Shown: one piece after another, positions 45,118 through 57,942 of the stretch
Layout of the letters: each line of letters begins with the position of its first letter
How positions within the stretch are numbered: position 1 is the stretch's first letter
Source of the DNA: Adiantum capillus-veneris
Taxonomy: Eukaryota; Streptophyta; Polypodiopsida; Polypodiales; Pteridaceae
Assembly (NCBI GenBank): GCA_014529385.2
Contig: CM043967.1
Location: 2,016,501 to 2,080,500, forward strand
Direction of reading: 5' to 3'
DNA length: 64,000 nucleotides
Notes under the pieces: generated by a model
Database searches by the model: none
Seen by the model: only the letters and a program-made list of their open reading frames with translations
Told to the model about the DNA's origin: nothing
Position numbers and translations under genes: made by a program

Positions 45118-45835
45118 TAGACTTTATAGGATTTGCTTAAATCCTGAAAAGTGCACATTTATGGGTAGAAAAGGAAAAATTATTGGACATATAGTGTCTA
45201 AAAATGGCATAGCTATTGATATGGATAAAATTCATGTTATTGATAAATTGCCTAGACCGACAACAATCAAAGGGGTTCAAGCTTTCATGGGATATTGTGG
45301 ATATTACAGACGATTCATTTACATGTATGCTGTAATTGAAAAACCCATGTAAAACTTGATTACACTCTTTGAATGGACCGATGAGTGTGAATAATCCTTC
45401 ATGAAGCTTAAGCAAGCTCTCACTTCAGCTCCAATATTGAAAGCACCAGATTGGAATAAGATATTCCACATACATGTAAATGCTTCCAATTTTGCCATTG
45501 GGTGTATCCTAGCTCAACCAAGAGACAAAAAATTTGATTTTTCTATTTCTTATGCTAGTAGACAGTTGAATATGGCAGAGAAAAACTATACAACCACCGA
45601 AAGGGAAGGATTAGGAATGATCTAGGCCATAAAAAAGTATAGACATTACCTATTAGCTAGCTAATTTGTGTTCTTTGTGGACCACCAAGCCTTATTGTAC
45701 TAGGTCAACAAGCCATGCAACAGAGAAAGAATAGTGAGATGGTTCATCATTCTTTTGGAATTTGATTTTGTTGTAGTCGTGAAAAAGGGAACCACTCATC
45801 AAAGAGAAGATCATTTGTCAAGGATTATTTCATGA
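45118..45835 (+). pseudogene. Element B RT C-terminal end and RNase H
   Basis: Starts abruptly at CLNPEKCTFMGRKGKIIGHI, the RT thumb, followed by FMGYCGYYRRFI. RNase H: HVNASNFAIGCILAQPRDKK (catalytic Asp replaced by Asn in HVNAS, where HVDAS is usual), YASRQLNMAEKNYTTTEREG and FVDHQALLY. It joins gag directly at ~45117, so the protease position and the polymerase core are deleted. Confidence 0.88.
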
Positions 45836-47525
45836 GAACCACCAAAGGGAGTAAGTAGACAATGATCTACTAGATGTATATCTGTTCTCCGTGGAAATGA
45901 TACCCCGATGGTATAAAAAAAAATGGTATCATTGATGACCATAGCACAAGTGGATTTGCAAATACCACTTCCTATTACAATGCGAATAATTAAGCAATCG
46001 GCTATGTATCAACTACTAGCATGAAGGCTATACAAAAGAAATCAAGATGGAATATTGATTTTGTGTATTAATCTTGAGGAGAAAACCAAATACCTAAGTC
46101 AAGCACATATTATCATAGTGAGACTTCACTTTGCGGAAGACCAAACTATGCAACGGATCTTGAGACTTGGAGTATCTTGGCCAACTATGAGGACTAATGT
46201 TCACTCATTTGTAAAAAAATGTCCTCAATGCTAGAAACAAGCACCCATACCTCATCTGACATTGTTCCAAATATCACTTGTTCCTAAGTGGAGTAACTAT
46301 CTAGTTACTTACTTTATCAAGCCAAACATTTCCAGAGGATATGAGAAAACACCACCAAAGAGCTTGAAATTGAAGCAAGAGACAATGCTCTTATTGGGAA
46401 CCAAATGTATCGGAGAGGAAAGGATCAACATCTTCATCTTTGTGCAAATAAAGATGAATATATTCCCATTATAGAACAAGCACATGTTTTCAATTAGCTG
46501 GAGGTCACTTTTCTAGTGAAACCATCGCAAGAGCAATCTTAAAATGGCAGGCATATGGTGGCCAACACGTTTTTCAAATGCCAAGGAATATGTTCGAAGG
46601 TGTGATGCATGTGAACGAGCTAAAATGCCAACCCATGTAGATAGCATGACTTTAAGACCAATGATGGGGGCTAGAGATTTTGCAAAATGGGTTATAGACT
46701 TTGTTGTGCCAATACAGCCACCTGCTTATAGAACCCAAGTGCAATATATTATTGTAGCTATCTATGGACTATTTGACCACGTGGATAGAGGCTAAAGCAA
46801 CCCAAAAGAATGATTCTAGAACCACAACCGCATTCTCGTATGAGAATGTATTCACAAGCTATGGACTGCCAAAAGAAATTGTCAGTGATAGGGGAACTCA
46901 TTTCCTTAATGAGGTAATTGAGTATCTGCTTAATGATTTTATGGTCATCCATAACAAATCGGCTCCCTATCACCCACAAGAAAATGGACAAGTTGAGTAT
47001 ACAAATAAAATTCTTAGCTCGGTATTGACTAAAGTGGTTAGTTCATGACGGATAGATTGAGAAATGAATCTCCATGCCGTTCTATGGGCTTATAGAGTTT
47101 CATTCAAGACAAATTTAAATGCTACACCCTTTAACCTTGTTTATGGTCTGGATGCCATACTGCGGATAGAATTTCTATTGCCAACACTAAGGGTAGCTAA
47201 GGATCTTGAGTGGACTAGACATGAATTGTCAAAGAGGTTTGAAGATTTAGGAAAGCTTGATGAGCAAAGGATAATTGTTTTAGATCACATCTATGCACAA
47301 AAGCGGAAACAAAAATAGTTTTTTGATTCCCATCTAGTCAGGAAAGGGGACTTAGTTTTATTCTATTCCCTTAAGCAACACATTCCCAAGTTTAAGAAAA
47401 AGGGAAACGAACCGTTATTATTGAAGACGTTTCTCCAAATGGATCAGTTAAGTTGTCCAACCTAGATGGTGAGCCAATGGCTAATTAGATTAGTGGATGC
47501 CTTTTGAAAAAGTACAACTTTCCAC
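45836..47525 (+). pseudogene. Element B integrase with two HHCC modules
   Basis: Module 1: His at ~46104 and ~46127, CPQC at 46221-46232. Module 2: His at ~46479 and ~46504, CDAC at 46601-46612. Core: FAKWVIDFV (46680-46705), EIVSDRGTHFLNEVIEYLLN, SAPYHPQENGQVEYTNKILS, LHAVLWAYRVSFKTNLNATP. The C-terminal part is as in element A (KRKQK, KGDLVLFYSLKQH). A ~55-bp duplication repeats GATTAGTGGATGC(C/T)TTTT.. at 47489 and 47544. At least six frameshifts or stops. Confidence 0.88.
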
Positions 47526-47599
47526 TAACCAATGAATTATTGGATTAGTGGATGCTGTTTAAAAAAGTACAATTTTCCACTAACCAATGAATTGCTAGA

Positions 47600-48865
47600 A
47601 AAGATGCATGCAGCAAAGCAAAGAAAGATAAAATGACAACATGTTATTGAACAAGCCCAAGAGGAAGATTGGCTTTGAGTACTCAAAAGGAAAGGTGCTC
47701 TCAAAAATCAACAAGTACTTATTCCCATCAACACTCTGGAACTAGATGACCGATTATGGGAATTACAGAAAGATGCGGTATCAACAGATGATGAATGGAA
47801 TGGACCTTCACATCAAAGTACAACTAAACAATCATAACATAAATGTATTGGTTGATACAGGAGCTCGAGTAAATGTAGTCAATTACTCCACGTATAAGAA
47901 AGCAACGAATCAGTCTTTGACTTAAGAGTATCGACTATTACAAGATGCAACAAGAACCCAACACCAACATTGGGAGTAGTCAATTTAAATGTGATAGTAC
48001 ATGGATGTTCATGCCCTCATGAGTTTGTATGCTTACCAGATGAACACATGAATGAAACAATGATTCCTGGAATCTCATGGATGCGGACGTATAAGGCAGT
48101 ATCAGATTGGGATACCAATCATCTCAAGCTATCACCTAAAGGCGGACAACTCATTGTTCCAATTGCACCAAGCAATGAGGAATGGAAAGAAGGTTACCAG
48201 CAGAACAACCCGAAGCAATAAATCTTCTCCATCCTATGGACAAGCAAATGATACAAGTAGCATGCAAGGAGTCAGGCATATCTTGGTACCAAAAGCACAA
48301 CTTAAGGACAAGCCGATTCAAATTTGGGTGGCCAAAACATCATCTACTGTACCAAAGACGGTTCCAAGGGTCAAAACACAAAGAATAGCATCTTGAAGAA
48401 AGGAATCTAAAACCAAATGGATTTGGAAGAAAAAGAACCACTTATCTTCTCCACAAATTGTAAAATTGATCAAGCAGTGGAGGCTTAAGTTTCAAAACAC
48501 TCAACCACAACATTTCATTGAAGAAAAACCAAGATACCAATGGCGGGTAAAAGCTCAACAACCATCATTATTGATACCAGCAGCTCAAGAAATCAGTATG
48601 TCAAAGCATCCTGATGGTACAATAAAGCAAAGAGCACACAAGCTACAAGATTTTCTCTTTGAAAAACTACAACAGAAAACCTCAACCTCAGAAACCCTTG
48701 AGTTAATTACTCAAGACCCAACTCTTGCACAACATAATGTTTTGAACTGCATTGATCTTCAAAGCATGGTAGCACCAACCAAGGCTATGCATAGACACAA
48801 TTGTCCAACCCATGCACACAGTTGTTGCGAAGTACGCCATCTAGGAGGGGTGGAAGGGAACTAAG
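47600..48865 (+). pseudogene. Element B post-integrase ORF with retropepsin-like domain
   Basis: MHAAKQRKIK helix, then INVLVDTGARVNVVNYSTYK (DTGA at ~47850-47865), TLGVVNLNVIVHGCSCPHEF and ETMIPGISWMRTYKAVSDWD. The DTG loop plus distal hydrophobic-G motif is the retropepsin signature, here with an intact DTG. Tail: LVPKAQLKDKPIQIWVAK and ETLELITQDPTLAQHNVLN, ending VRHLGGVEGN. The same tail motif occurs in E (LEHFAQDPLLAHH). One stop and one frameshift in the core. Position after integrase is non-canonical. Confidence 0.75.
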
Positions 48866-50700
48866 TAATTAAGGGCAATGTTTGAAGAGGGAGGAAAAAG
48901 TTTGATGTGAACATGTGATTTTTTACAAATTACCTAATAATTCCTTTATAAATCATCAACAGGGGAAATTTAACTGATAACATTCCCCGATGAGTGTAAA
49001 TAATATCAAAAAATCATTAAAAAAATTGGTCCTTTTTGTTATTTTTATTATTTTTTCTTGATATTGGGACTTAAAAATGGAGAAATCCACCAAAGAACAA
49101 TAAAGCAATGCTTCTCAATGGGATTTTCTTAATTGTTGAATTTCTACTTTTCTTTTTTAGCGCATTTTATTATTTTCTTTGATTTTTTCAATAAATAGAT
49201 CAAAAATTAATAATAAATAGCAAATGAGCTCATATGGAGAAACTGAAGATATGCTAATGATCAAAAGGACAAGGCGGAAAGGCACAAAAAATTTCAATCA
49301 AATCGACAGATTGAAGCGAGAAGCCTAAATTAGGCTGCAAAGGCCTACTTTCGCAAATGCTTACAGAATGAGCTACCGAAATCGGATTGAAGAAATTTTT
49401 GAGTCTAACATAGATTTCACGGCCTAGTAGCACTAACAGGGGAATTTGGGCAAAAATAGTTTGGGAAGTCCGAGTATAGATATCCAAGGTAGCCCAAAAT
49501 CACCTCATTTCCACTAGTCACTCTTGGAGGATAGAGCTCTCGACCTTCTTCGCGCGCGATTTCCGAAGTCCACAGTCGCCCTTTTATAGCACCGTCTCAC
49601 ACGACACATGAGGGGTAAGCTCTAAGCTTATCAATGAACAATTCTATATGGCCACATAGCAAGTCTAGGCTCATGAAAAAACCCTAGAAACCCAGCAATG
49701 CACGAAGTCCTACGACCAAAAATTGACCATAGCGGCCTGTCAACTCAACCAAATTCAACGAGACTTGAACTTTAGCATGCCCCTATATAATAAAACACTT
49801 ATATATCACCAGATGACCATTCAACAGGGGTCGAGGGGGGTCCCAAGTAAAAAATCTAGGTTTTTGTTAGATGCCAAAATTGAATTATGACTCCACAAAC
49901 AGCTTATAGATTGGGTCTATACACAATGTACATGGATGGTTTCATGAAAATAGTCAAGGCAAGCTCTCGAATAGCAGAAAACAACTCGAAGGCTACAAAG
50001 CGTCAAATTTGACATATGCAATCAAACTGACCCCAAATGGGCCAAAAATGGATGGGTAGCATTAGGACTATGTAGCGGACAAGCCCATAGCTTCAAAAGT
50101 GACTAACCAACTCCACAGACCATCTAGTCACAAAAATCGGTGATTTTAGAGTCTATAGAAGCACGAAGTGATGCCAACACAACAAAACTTTACCAAATTT
50201 AATTTAGGACTTGTTTTAGATGTATTGAATATGTGTCGGTCATCAGATTGTCAAGTCTTGCAAAAAAAATGACTGTTGTAAATAATTGTAATTATTTACT
50301 TTTGTGCTTGTTTGGCTTGAAAATGATCCCTTCACCTCATCTGTCACTTGTACACATTTATTACATGTCACATTTGTAGTATGAGCCAAAATGATCAAGA
50401 AAATCTTGGAAATTGTCAAAAAACGCACCAAAGTCTTTTCAATCCAATTTTTGAGTTATTTGTCCCAATTTATGATCCAAATCACCCCATATCTCATACA
50501 CAAAGTCTACATCATGTCTAGAACCAAGTTGCAACAAAAAATGCACATTTTGATGAAAAAGTTAATAATCTTGATTATTTACTTTCTTGCCAAAATGGGT
50601 GAAATATGCAACTTTGACCTTATGGGACCAAAGAACATAATGTCCCAAGTCCACTGACCAAGTTTGAGAAAATTTGGATCTCAAAAATTAAAAATCTCTT
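48866..50700 (+). other. Element B mid-element non-coding block
   Basis: Co-linear with 8116-10374 of element A. Palindromes at 50278-50299 and 50561-50582 (283 bp apart). The third copy and the first part of ORF2 are missing, so a deletion joins ~50690 to the middle of ORF2. Confidence 0.7.
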
Positions 50701-51838
50701 TAGAGTAACTGCTCAAAGAGATAGCCAAATTAAAGAGAGTCAATCAGTTGTTGAGAGAGGGACAACCAGAACATCAGGAAGAAGCAAGTACCTCTGAACA
50801 ACCAACTATTGACATACCCTTAGTCTCATTTGCTGAGATGGAAACACAGTCGTCAGATGGTCTAGAAGGAGAGTTGGACTTTCAAGTACCACTCACTGCA
50901 GCTAAGCAAGTGCCCATGGTCCTAAGAAACAAATGCTAAATGGAAAGCAACAATGGACTGGGAGTTGAGAGTTCTCCACTTGTTAAATGTAACTCAACTC
51001 ACTCCCAACCAAATCAATGCTCAGTGGCATCAACAATCACTGCCATACCCCTTGATAAAAGTTTAGTTACTACAGGTAAAGGAAAGAATATACAAAGATA
51101 TGCAGGCAAAAGGCTCAGAGGATATCCACCCCAAGTGGAGAAAGAACTAGTTAACAAGAATTCAAGATATCTGATTTTGTTCACAAGAGCACGTGCAGCC
51201 TTTAGAAAGACCCAACATTTTGTCTTGTACCAAGGGTAAGGACCTGGCAAGCATATGAAGCACTAAAAAAGAAGAGGCCTACATGGATGAACTATCCACG
51301 GCTATCAGCTCTAGAGCAGGGATTGGCAACAGAGGAATACATTGTGAAAACCCTAACGGGCACCATGACTTTCTTCAAGAGCCTTCCTGACATCTCATGT
51401 GCGATGGTGGACAAGATTTTCACAATGATGCTCACCTGCATTCAAGTTTTTCAAGAGCGAGAGCAAGCCGGAGCACCATGAATATCTTTTCTTGAAGGCA
51501 ATAAGGGTCTTTGTTATGACTTAAGTGACCGGCCTTCGGAGGAAGTCCTTTACGACTTCTATGCCAGATGCATGTTTCTACCCTCTAACAATATGTTGGC
51601 ATTTGAAGAAGCTTTCTATACAGGTTTCTTCACTTGTGAACGAAGATATTTGGGACAGTGATAAGTAACCTTACATCCAGTTTTGTTGGCTATTCAACCA
51701 TTGAGCTTAAAACAGAGTCACCATGTAATTCTTGCAAGTTCTTGACAAAGAAAGAAGACTCAGATATGAGAAAGCATTACATGCGCTTAAAGACCACTTT
51801 ACCAGCCATCAACCCGCAAGCTACTTCACTCCATGAAG
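50701..51838 (+). pseudogene. Element B ORF2, C-terminal third
   Basis: Matches 12700-13852 of element A: QLLREGQPEHQEEASTSEQP, WKATMDWELRVLH-like, RYLILFTRARAA, MNYPRLSALEQGLATEEYIV, SLPDISCAMVDKIF, FYARCMFLPSNNMLAFEEAF. Ends near 51838, 24 bp before the PPT. Conservation between the two copies despite stops suggests this domain was functional before decay. Confidence 0.65.
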
Positions 51839-51861
51839 TTGTGTCAAGGGACAACACAGTC

Positions 51862-51875
51862 GAGGAGGGGGGGAA
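51862..51875 (+). other. Element B polypurine tract
   Basis: GAGGAGGGGGGGAA directly before the LTR, as in element A. Confidence 0.88.
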
Positions 51876-52776
51876 TGTTGGCATCAAGCTAACTCAGATA
51901 ACATTTTTTGGAGCTTTCATTGTAAAAACACTTATTATTTTGATGAATCAGGAATGTTGTAACTCCTACTTTCCAGATAAACAGTGTAATTGATGAGCTA
52001 GGGACACAAGCTTCCAGATTTTATCAACCTGTCTTTAGTTAGAGCTCCCAGATTATTAGCTTTGACCACAAAGACCTTGGCTAAGGTATAAATGCCAATT
52101 TTTGTAAGTATTTTACAAGTTTTTGGATAATAGAAACACAGCGTGAGCTAATGGCTCTCACTTCTCTCCTTCTTGCGCTTTCTACTCCCTCTCTGGTTGT
52201 CACATTGCAATGCCGTCTGTTGCGTTTTGCAATCGCAGGTAAGAGCTCTACGCATTGACATAAGCATTTCATAGTAATCCGGCTTTTGGCATCGTTAACC
52301 CGCGGCCTAATCTCATCATAAGTAGGAATTTAAGCTTCAAAATTATAAAATAAGTATAGGTAGGGTATTGGGGCATCATTGCTAAGCATTTAGATGCATT
52401 CTGGGTCGAAAACAACTAGGTCAAAAACTCACTGCTGTTAATAATCGTGATTTTTGCATTTAACCTAAAGTGAGATTTGAGACCATAAGCATGTGTGCTT
52501 AGGAATCATAAACATGTCCTAGAAGTTTCATAACGTTTAGATGTCCTTTGATGCTGTAACGGTTATGATTTGTTTGTCAATGAGTGACTAGCTTTTGGTG
52601 ATTCTTGTCATTTGAGTGTAGCTTGAGTTAGATGCGAGTTGTTTGTTGTTTTCTAAGAGATTAACCTCTTGTAGCCTCTATGCACTAGTTGAGTCAGCTT
52701 TGTGATTGACAATTATATTCGTGATTCTCGCTATGTCTGCAATAAGATAGGAGTGAGGTTAGACACCCGTCCCACA
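51876..52776 (+). repeat. Element B 3' LTR (901 bp)
   Basis: TGTTGGCATC to CCGTCCCACA. TATAAATG at 52087-52094, splice donor CAG/GTAAGAG at 52239. Confidence 0.9.
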
Positions 52777-54159
52777 TACCTCATGGCTAGTGACAACACT
52801 AAAAGCATTGGCCCCCAAAAAAACTCCACAACCTCATAAAAATTTCCAAAACTAAATAGTTTTTTGTCCCATCTTTAATACTCTACCATTCACTGCTCAG
52901 GGTTCTAGTTCTTGAGCAATAAAAGCCTCTTGAGAGCTCACCTTGCCCACTTCAAACTCCCCCATTTTAGCCACATTTCAACCTCACCAAGACTACAAGC
53001 CGAGTGTCCAAAAACCGATACAAACCATCTGGCATTGCACCACCATAGACAAGTACAAAGTTCATCCTGCTATATCTCCATGATCTCGGCAAAGGTGTCT
53101 CTTCATGCTATCTCCATACATCACCCACTATATCTACAAACCCTAGCAAGACACAAAAAACATCAGATGTCACATTTTCCAATCCAATTCAATGGGCTCA
53201 GAATCGGCTCTGACAAAACTTCAAAGCCGTGTATCTTGGCAATCGGGACTGCGGTTTTTGATCCGTAAATATTGATGCACTCTACATCTCAAGCTCTTTA
53301 GACATACACTTCAAAACATCCCTTAACAGTCTTGCACTTCATACCTACTTTATTGCCCATGCATACACTTGCTAGTCCATCCATATTTGTCTATGAAATT
53401 TTCTATGGTCAACACACTTTGGCTACACCATCATTGCCCAACCCCCTTGCTGAGCATTTATGTTCAACCACACAAACAACTTTATTCTTCAAACACTAGC
53501 ACACAATGTGAGAAAACCAAAACCATATATACAGTTTTATTATGTCCTACTACCAAACCTCAAGTGGGTTGCCCCACCCCCTGCATCACATCATAGCTTC
53601 CACTGGATCAAACATCTGACTTTTCTCTCTTCCATCCATCTATAATCGCATCCCATAATGTTGCACCCCATCATATAGATCATTACACTCATAGGCCGCC
53701 CATTGACTATCTTCATTATTCCAAGCACCCACCTGCAATGAATCATCTTCAAAGAGATCACCATCATGCTTACCATCCTTCTCAACAATCACAACCGACA
53801 TACCTCAAAACATACCTGACCTCCCTCCCAACCATATAGAGTTCATGCCTCCTCCAAGGTCTCCTATAGTTGATACTCCGTCCAACGCATAGCAACATCC
53901 ACAAACATACCCATCAACAATGTAGCACATACCTCTATTGATAGCTTAGTTGCATCCATATCCTGCTGCTCTTTGCCTTGCAGCACCAGAAGTATGTTTT
54001 TGACCAAAGGTCTTCCATCTGCATCACCCACTCCATGACTCGAGCATCCTCAAGACCATGCAAATAGATCCACAAGATTCCACCATTTTCTTTGGAAGAC
54101 CATCCTCTCCAACCTATTCTTCTTCCATAACCGCAATAACTCTCTCTTCCTTGTCCAAG
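52777..54159. other. Unassigned right flank of element B
   Basis: C-rich, G-poor plus strand with short ORFs (52912-53268, 118 codons; 53369-53645). No motif is recognisable and no splice-like gene model holds together. It could be decayed retroelement sequence. Confidence 0.4.
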
Positions 54160-54645
54160 CTTTGTACATGTTGCACTACCATCACATAGTCCATGGACAC
54201 TTTCATAAGCATGATCAATACAATAATCCCATGGCCTACAAACTTTTGTGGCAAGAATGGTTTGGACTTGATTTCATTTTACATGATATATGGGAGAAGA
54301 CAATCATGAAGGGAAAATGGATGACGATGCAACAAGAGAGCTAGAGGCTAGTGTGCATTGTTTTCATATCCACTATAAGATTTTGGTTCAAAAGGGATGC
54401 ATGAAAGATTTTCATGACAAACAAGTGAGATCTAAAGACTTTGCACCTTGAGGTTATGTGCTTTTGTATACCCTTAAACAAATGAGCCAAACAAATTCAA
54501 AAGCAAGGTATTGTACCATTGTGATTTGTTCTATATCACCAAGTAGGGCCATAGAACTTGCTATATTGGATGGACAAGAAATGGCCATTCTATTTCGTGA
54601 TTGTAGATTATAAAAATATTACTTGTCATTCACTCAAGAAATGTT
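54160..54645 (+). pseudogene. Element E integrase C-terminal end
   Basis: NPMAYKLLWQEWFGLDFILH at ~54220 corresponds to the ATPFNLVYGLDAILRIEFLL region of element B. Then KGCMKDFHDK, GYVLLYTLKQMSQ and ICSISPSRAIELAILDGQE parallel the C-terminal integrase of A and B. Frames are broken. The left limit is uncertain. Confidence 0.65.
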
Positions 54646-56180
54646 GAAAAGGGCACATGCATCTAAGAGAAGGAACAAGAAGCATGAAAAAGTCATTCAA
54701 CACGCACAACAAGATGCAAAGAGGAAGGAGGACTTCAAAAGGCAAAAATCTATTTGGATTTACGAGCTGCATTGAGGAAAGAAAAGAGAGTTTGGATCCA
54801 TACATTTATATAGACCTAGGGGCCAACATGTTACCCATGCATACACTAGTAAACTATGGTGCACATTTAAAAACAATTAGTTGAGATCTATATAAAAAAA
54901 TATGGAGTTGGTCCTACAACCAGTAGAAAGGACATTCATAGAATTCAATAAGACTATCAGTTTTGCCCCATGTTACATGGAGCTCATGCTACACATCCAA
55001 GGATTACCATGTCCCCGTAGCTTCTACATACTATCTCCAAAACCCCTTCATAATCAACTAGTATTGGGTGCACCATGGCAACACAAATACAAGGAGTATA
55101 CACATTGGTTAGAAAATCAAGTGTATTTCACAGTAGAAAATTGAGTACGATATATCACGCTTTCTTACATGGAAGATACCAAGTATCTCTTAAAGGACGA
55201 TGACAAAATCACCAAAGAATCATCCAATGGCTTCAATGAAATAGACGGACAATGAAACATTACAATTTTCATGCCAAAAAAGACACCTACAACATTTGCT
55301 GACAGCCATAACTATGCATCTACAACCGATCCACTCCTCCAGTACAAGACATTGAGACAAAGCTACATGTTATAAAGTTTGTGTTAACAATGGAAAACTC
55401 TAGACCAATAGAATAGACCACTCAAGAATCATCTAAAACACATTTGGGTACCAAAGAAGAGAATGACCAAGGTCACAGCAACACAACACCAAACACCCTC
55501 AAGGCCACAAATATAAATACTGAAGGATACCATAGAATTAATGCAAGCTTCATTTGGTTTCCAAAAGCCCAACTACAAAGTTTATCTAAACAAGGTTACA
55601 TTCAAACACAATATTCACCCAAAGCTACTTGAAGGAAAGATGAATAGTTAAGCTTAATCTCACCCCAATTATCCATATTACAAAGGTCAAGACAAGATAG
55701 TAAATCAAATAGAAATAGGTTTGGGTTCCTAAGAAACTTGTGTTTGCTTAGAAATCACTACACACATTGTGGACTCCAAAACCAAAAAGTCATTTTCATC
55801 CCATGGCCCACCACAATCCATGAAAGTGCTTCAAAGACACCACAATGCTTGCCAAAGTCAAAACCAATCTTAAAGTTTTGGTACCCTAAACTTCAAATAC
55901 AAATCCAAGTCAAGAAGCGGTTTCAACCTTTGCTAGTTCAAAATCAAGCTACCAACTTACAACACTTGCTACATGGTATATGGTCATTAACAACGGACCA
56001 TGTCAACCTCATCATCGAATGCCCTTGAGCACTTTGCTCAAGACCCACTTCTTGCACATCATTACTTTTTACATGCATTGGTTGAGTATGCAGATATAGG
56101 GCCACATTACAAGGCCTTGCATAAGGTACTGCTTTGACACCCATGAATAGCACAACCCTAATGGCTCATTCTCATTCAAG
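54646..56180 (+). pseudogene. Element E post-integrase ORF with retropepsin-like remnant
   Basis: Starts with a basic helix (HASKRRNKKHEKVIQHAQQD). Protease-like: THTLVNYGAHLKTIS (~54838-54882; Asn-Tyr-Gly in place of Asp-Ser/Thr-Gly) and HNQLVLGAPWQHKYKE (~55050-55095). Tail: FIWFPKAQLQSLSKQGYIQT and LEHFAQDPLLAHHYFLHALV, matching A and B. Shows the post-integrase ORF is shared by a third, more distant element. Confidence 0.62.
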
Positions 56181-57928
56181 AGAACTCCAACTAGGAGGCC
56201 TCAGCGGGGGCTGGGGGGGGGAGGCATTCAGAATGTTGACCTATTGTTCAAATGAGAGAAGGGGCATTGTTTTATTGATGTTTGTGTTATAATCTAAGTT
56301 TTATCTCACTTTTGGTAATTCTTTAATTTTATGCCCTAAGAAGATGAGCTACTCCAAGAGTAAGGGAAAACATCAGACATGAGCCCTTAAGTGAGAGTAC
56401 TTATGTACATACTCTAGAAAACTCACTTTTTTTGTAGTTTCTTTGTATTTTCTATTGCATTTTTTGATTTTATATGTATTAAAAAAGGTAGAGAAAATTA
56501 CAAGAAAAGCAAGATACAAGTACAAAGAGTTTATGAAGTGATAGTAACTTCCAAAAGTCTGATTGTAAGTTGTTTGGTCAAGATCCAAAATGGGCATAAT
56601 TTGACAAGATGAGGAACAAACACGACTTGCAGATTAAGGACATCAAAGCTACCAGATTCTATGAAGGAGTTTGACAAAAAAATGCTACCTGCAAATTGAT
56701 GCAAACAAAGAGGCTCTTTGACACCGATAGCATTAAAATCGCTAAAAGTGATCCAAATGAAATTGGAATGGGGTCACACTTCGTTATACACCTTCTACAT
56801 GGCTACTAGATCATGTCCCGCATCATATGTAGTGCTAGGCTCTAGCCTATAGTCCAAGACAATAGTTAGAGCTTCATTCACATGACAAATGGAGAAAACA
56901 AAAAATAACGATATCCAGTAGATGGAGTAACATGTGAAGTGTGGCTCAAGGGTGTATTTGTTCATGTGGGAATAGCACATAATTGGAATATTGTATATTT
57001 ATGCTAGGTAGGAAAATTTTGCAATTTTTTCTCTACCTTATTCCTATTAAACAACAATCCGATCTTGATTTAGCCAATGTTTTACCCTAACCCATAGAAT
57101 AATGCCTATGAAGTCCAAACGTATTGGAATTACCCAATGCCAATAACCTACTTTTTTTCACCTTGCCACAAGTCTAGAAGTGGTAAAAATCTTCCATGGG
57201 TGGCCACAATTATGGTACAATTGGTTAAGCACCCTCAAAACATCATGGGGAGCATGTCCACAAAGCTGGAAGTCAATCAGAGCTAAGATCTCCAAGCTAA
57301 GAAAAAAAACACGTTTTTTTTCTACAAAGACTAATCACACACCTAGCAAGATAGTCATTTTGGGTAGAGTCGACAGATCACTCTTGTAAGGTCAAAAGTC
57401 AAAAAGCTCACAACTATTGTGCACAAGGTCCAAAAAAGCTTGCAAGACCGGATGTCAAAACCCGGTTCCAACCAAATCACCTAGACAAATTTCACCATTT
57501 TTTTACCAGAGCCTATTCTTACAGTGTACATCGCCCATGAGGTCCAAATCCAAGAAATGTTTCTATCTACCATAGCTAGGAAAAAAACTCATATTTTTTT
57601 CTTAATCTTGCATGAATGAGAATTTTTCAATTTTTTGTACATTCTCCATGAATCATATAGTCATTTTAAGCCAACCAAAGAATCAACAAGCTAAATGTAT
57701 GCATGGAGGCGTTGAAAATGCAGTAACAGTTTTGAATTTTTGATAAAAATTCTATAGTGATGTGATGATCATACAGGAGCAACACTACAAAAAAGGATAT
57801 CCAAGCAGTGGAGCCACAAGAAAAACGTTGGAGCTGCTATCGACCTTCACTTTCCTCAAGGAGATAGAGAGAGCTTGATAGGAGAGTCCTAAATTTCAAA
57901 CTTTAACTCATGTAAGGGACGACATGAA
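56181..57928 (+). other. Element E 3' non-coding region
   Basis: Starts with a G-rich run (56205-56223), then AT-rich sequence with short ORFs only. No TCGCGA palindrome series and no ORF2 are seen, unlike A and B. GTAAGGGACGACATGAAG (57912-57929) matches the AAGGGACGACA box before the PPT of A. Confidence 0.55.
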
Positions 57929-57942
57929 GTAGGAGAGGGCAG
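57929..57942 (+). other. Element E polypurine tract
   Basis: GTAGGAGAGGGCAG immediately before the LTR. Confidence 0.6.

Larger units (their letters stand above)
40728..52776 (+). mobile_element. Element B: Ty3/gypsy LTR retrotransposon with both LTRs, internally deleted
   Basis: A 12.0-kb unit: 5' LTR, tRNA-Asp-like PBS, palindromic leader, gag, [deletion], RT end, RNase H, integrase, post-integrase protease, mid block with palindromes, ORF2 (5' truncated), PPT, 3' LTR. Co-linear with element A over its last 7.7 kb. The order after integrase is unusual for Ty3/gypsy. All ORFs are broken. Confidence 0.9.

Noticed and set aside
53460-53788. Overlapping ORFs on both strands
   Set aside because: Short, compositionally biased, and without motifs; likely chance.
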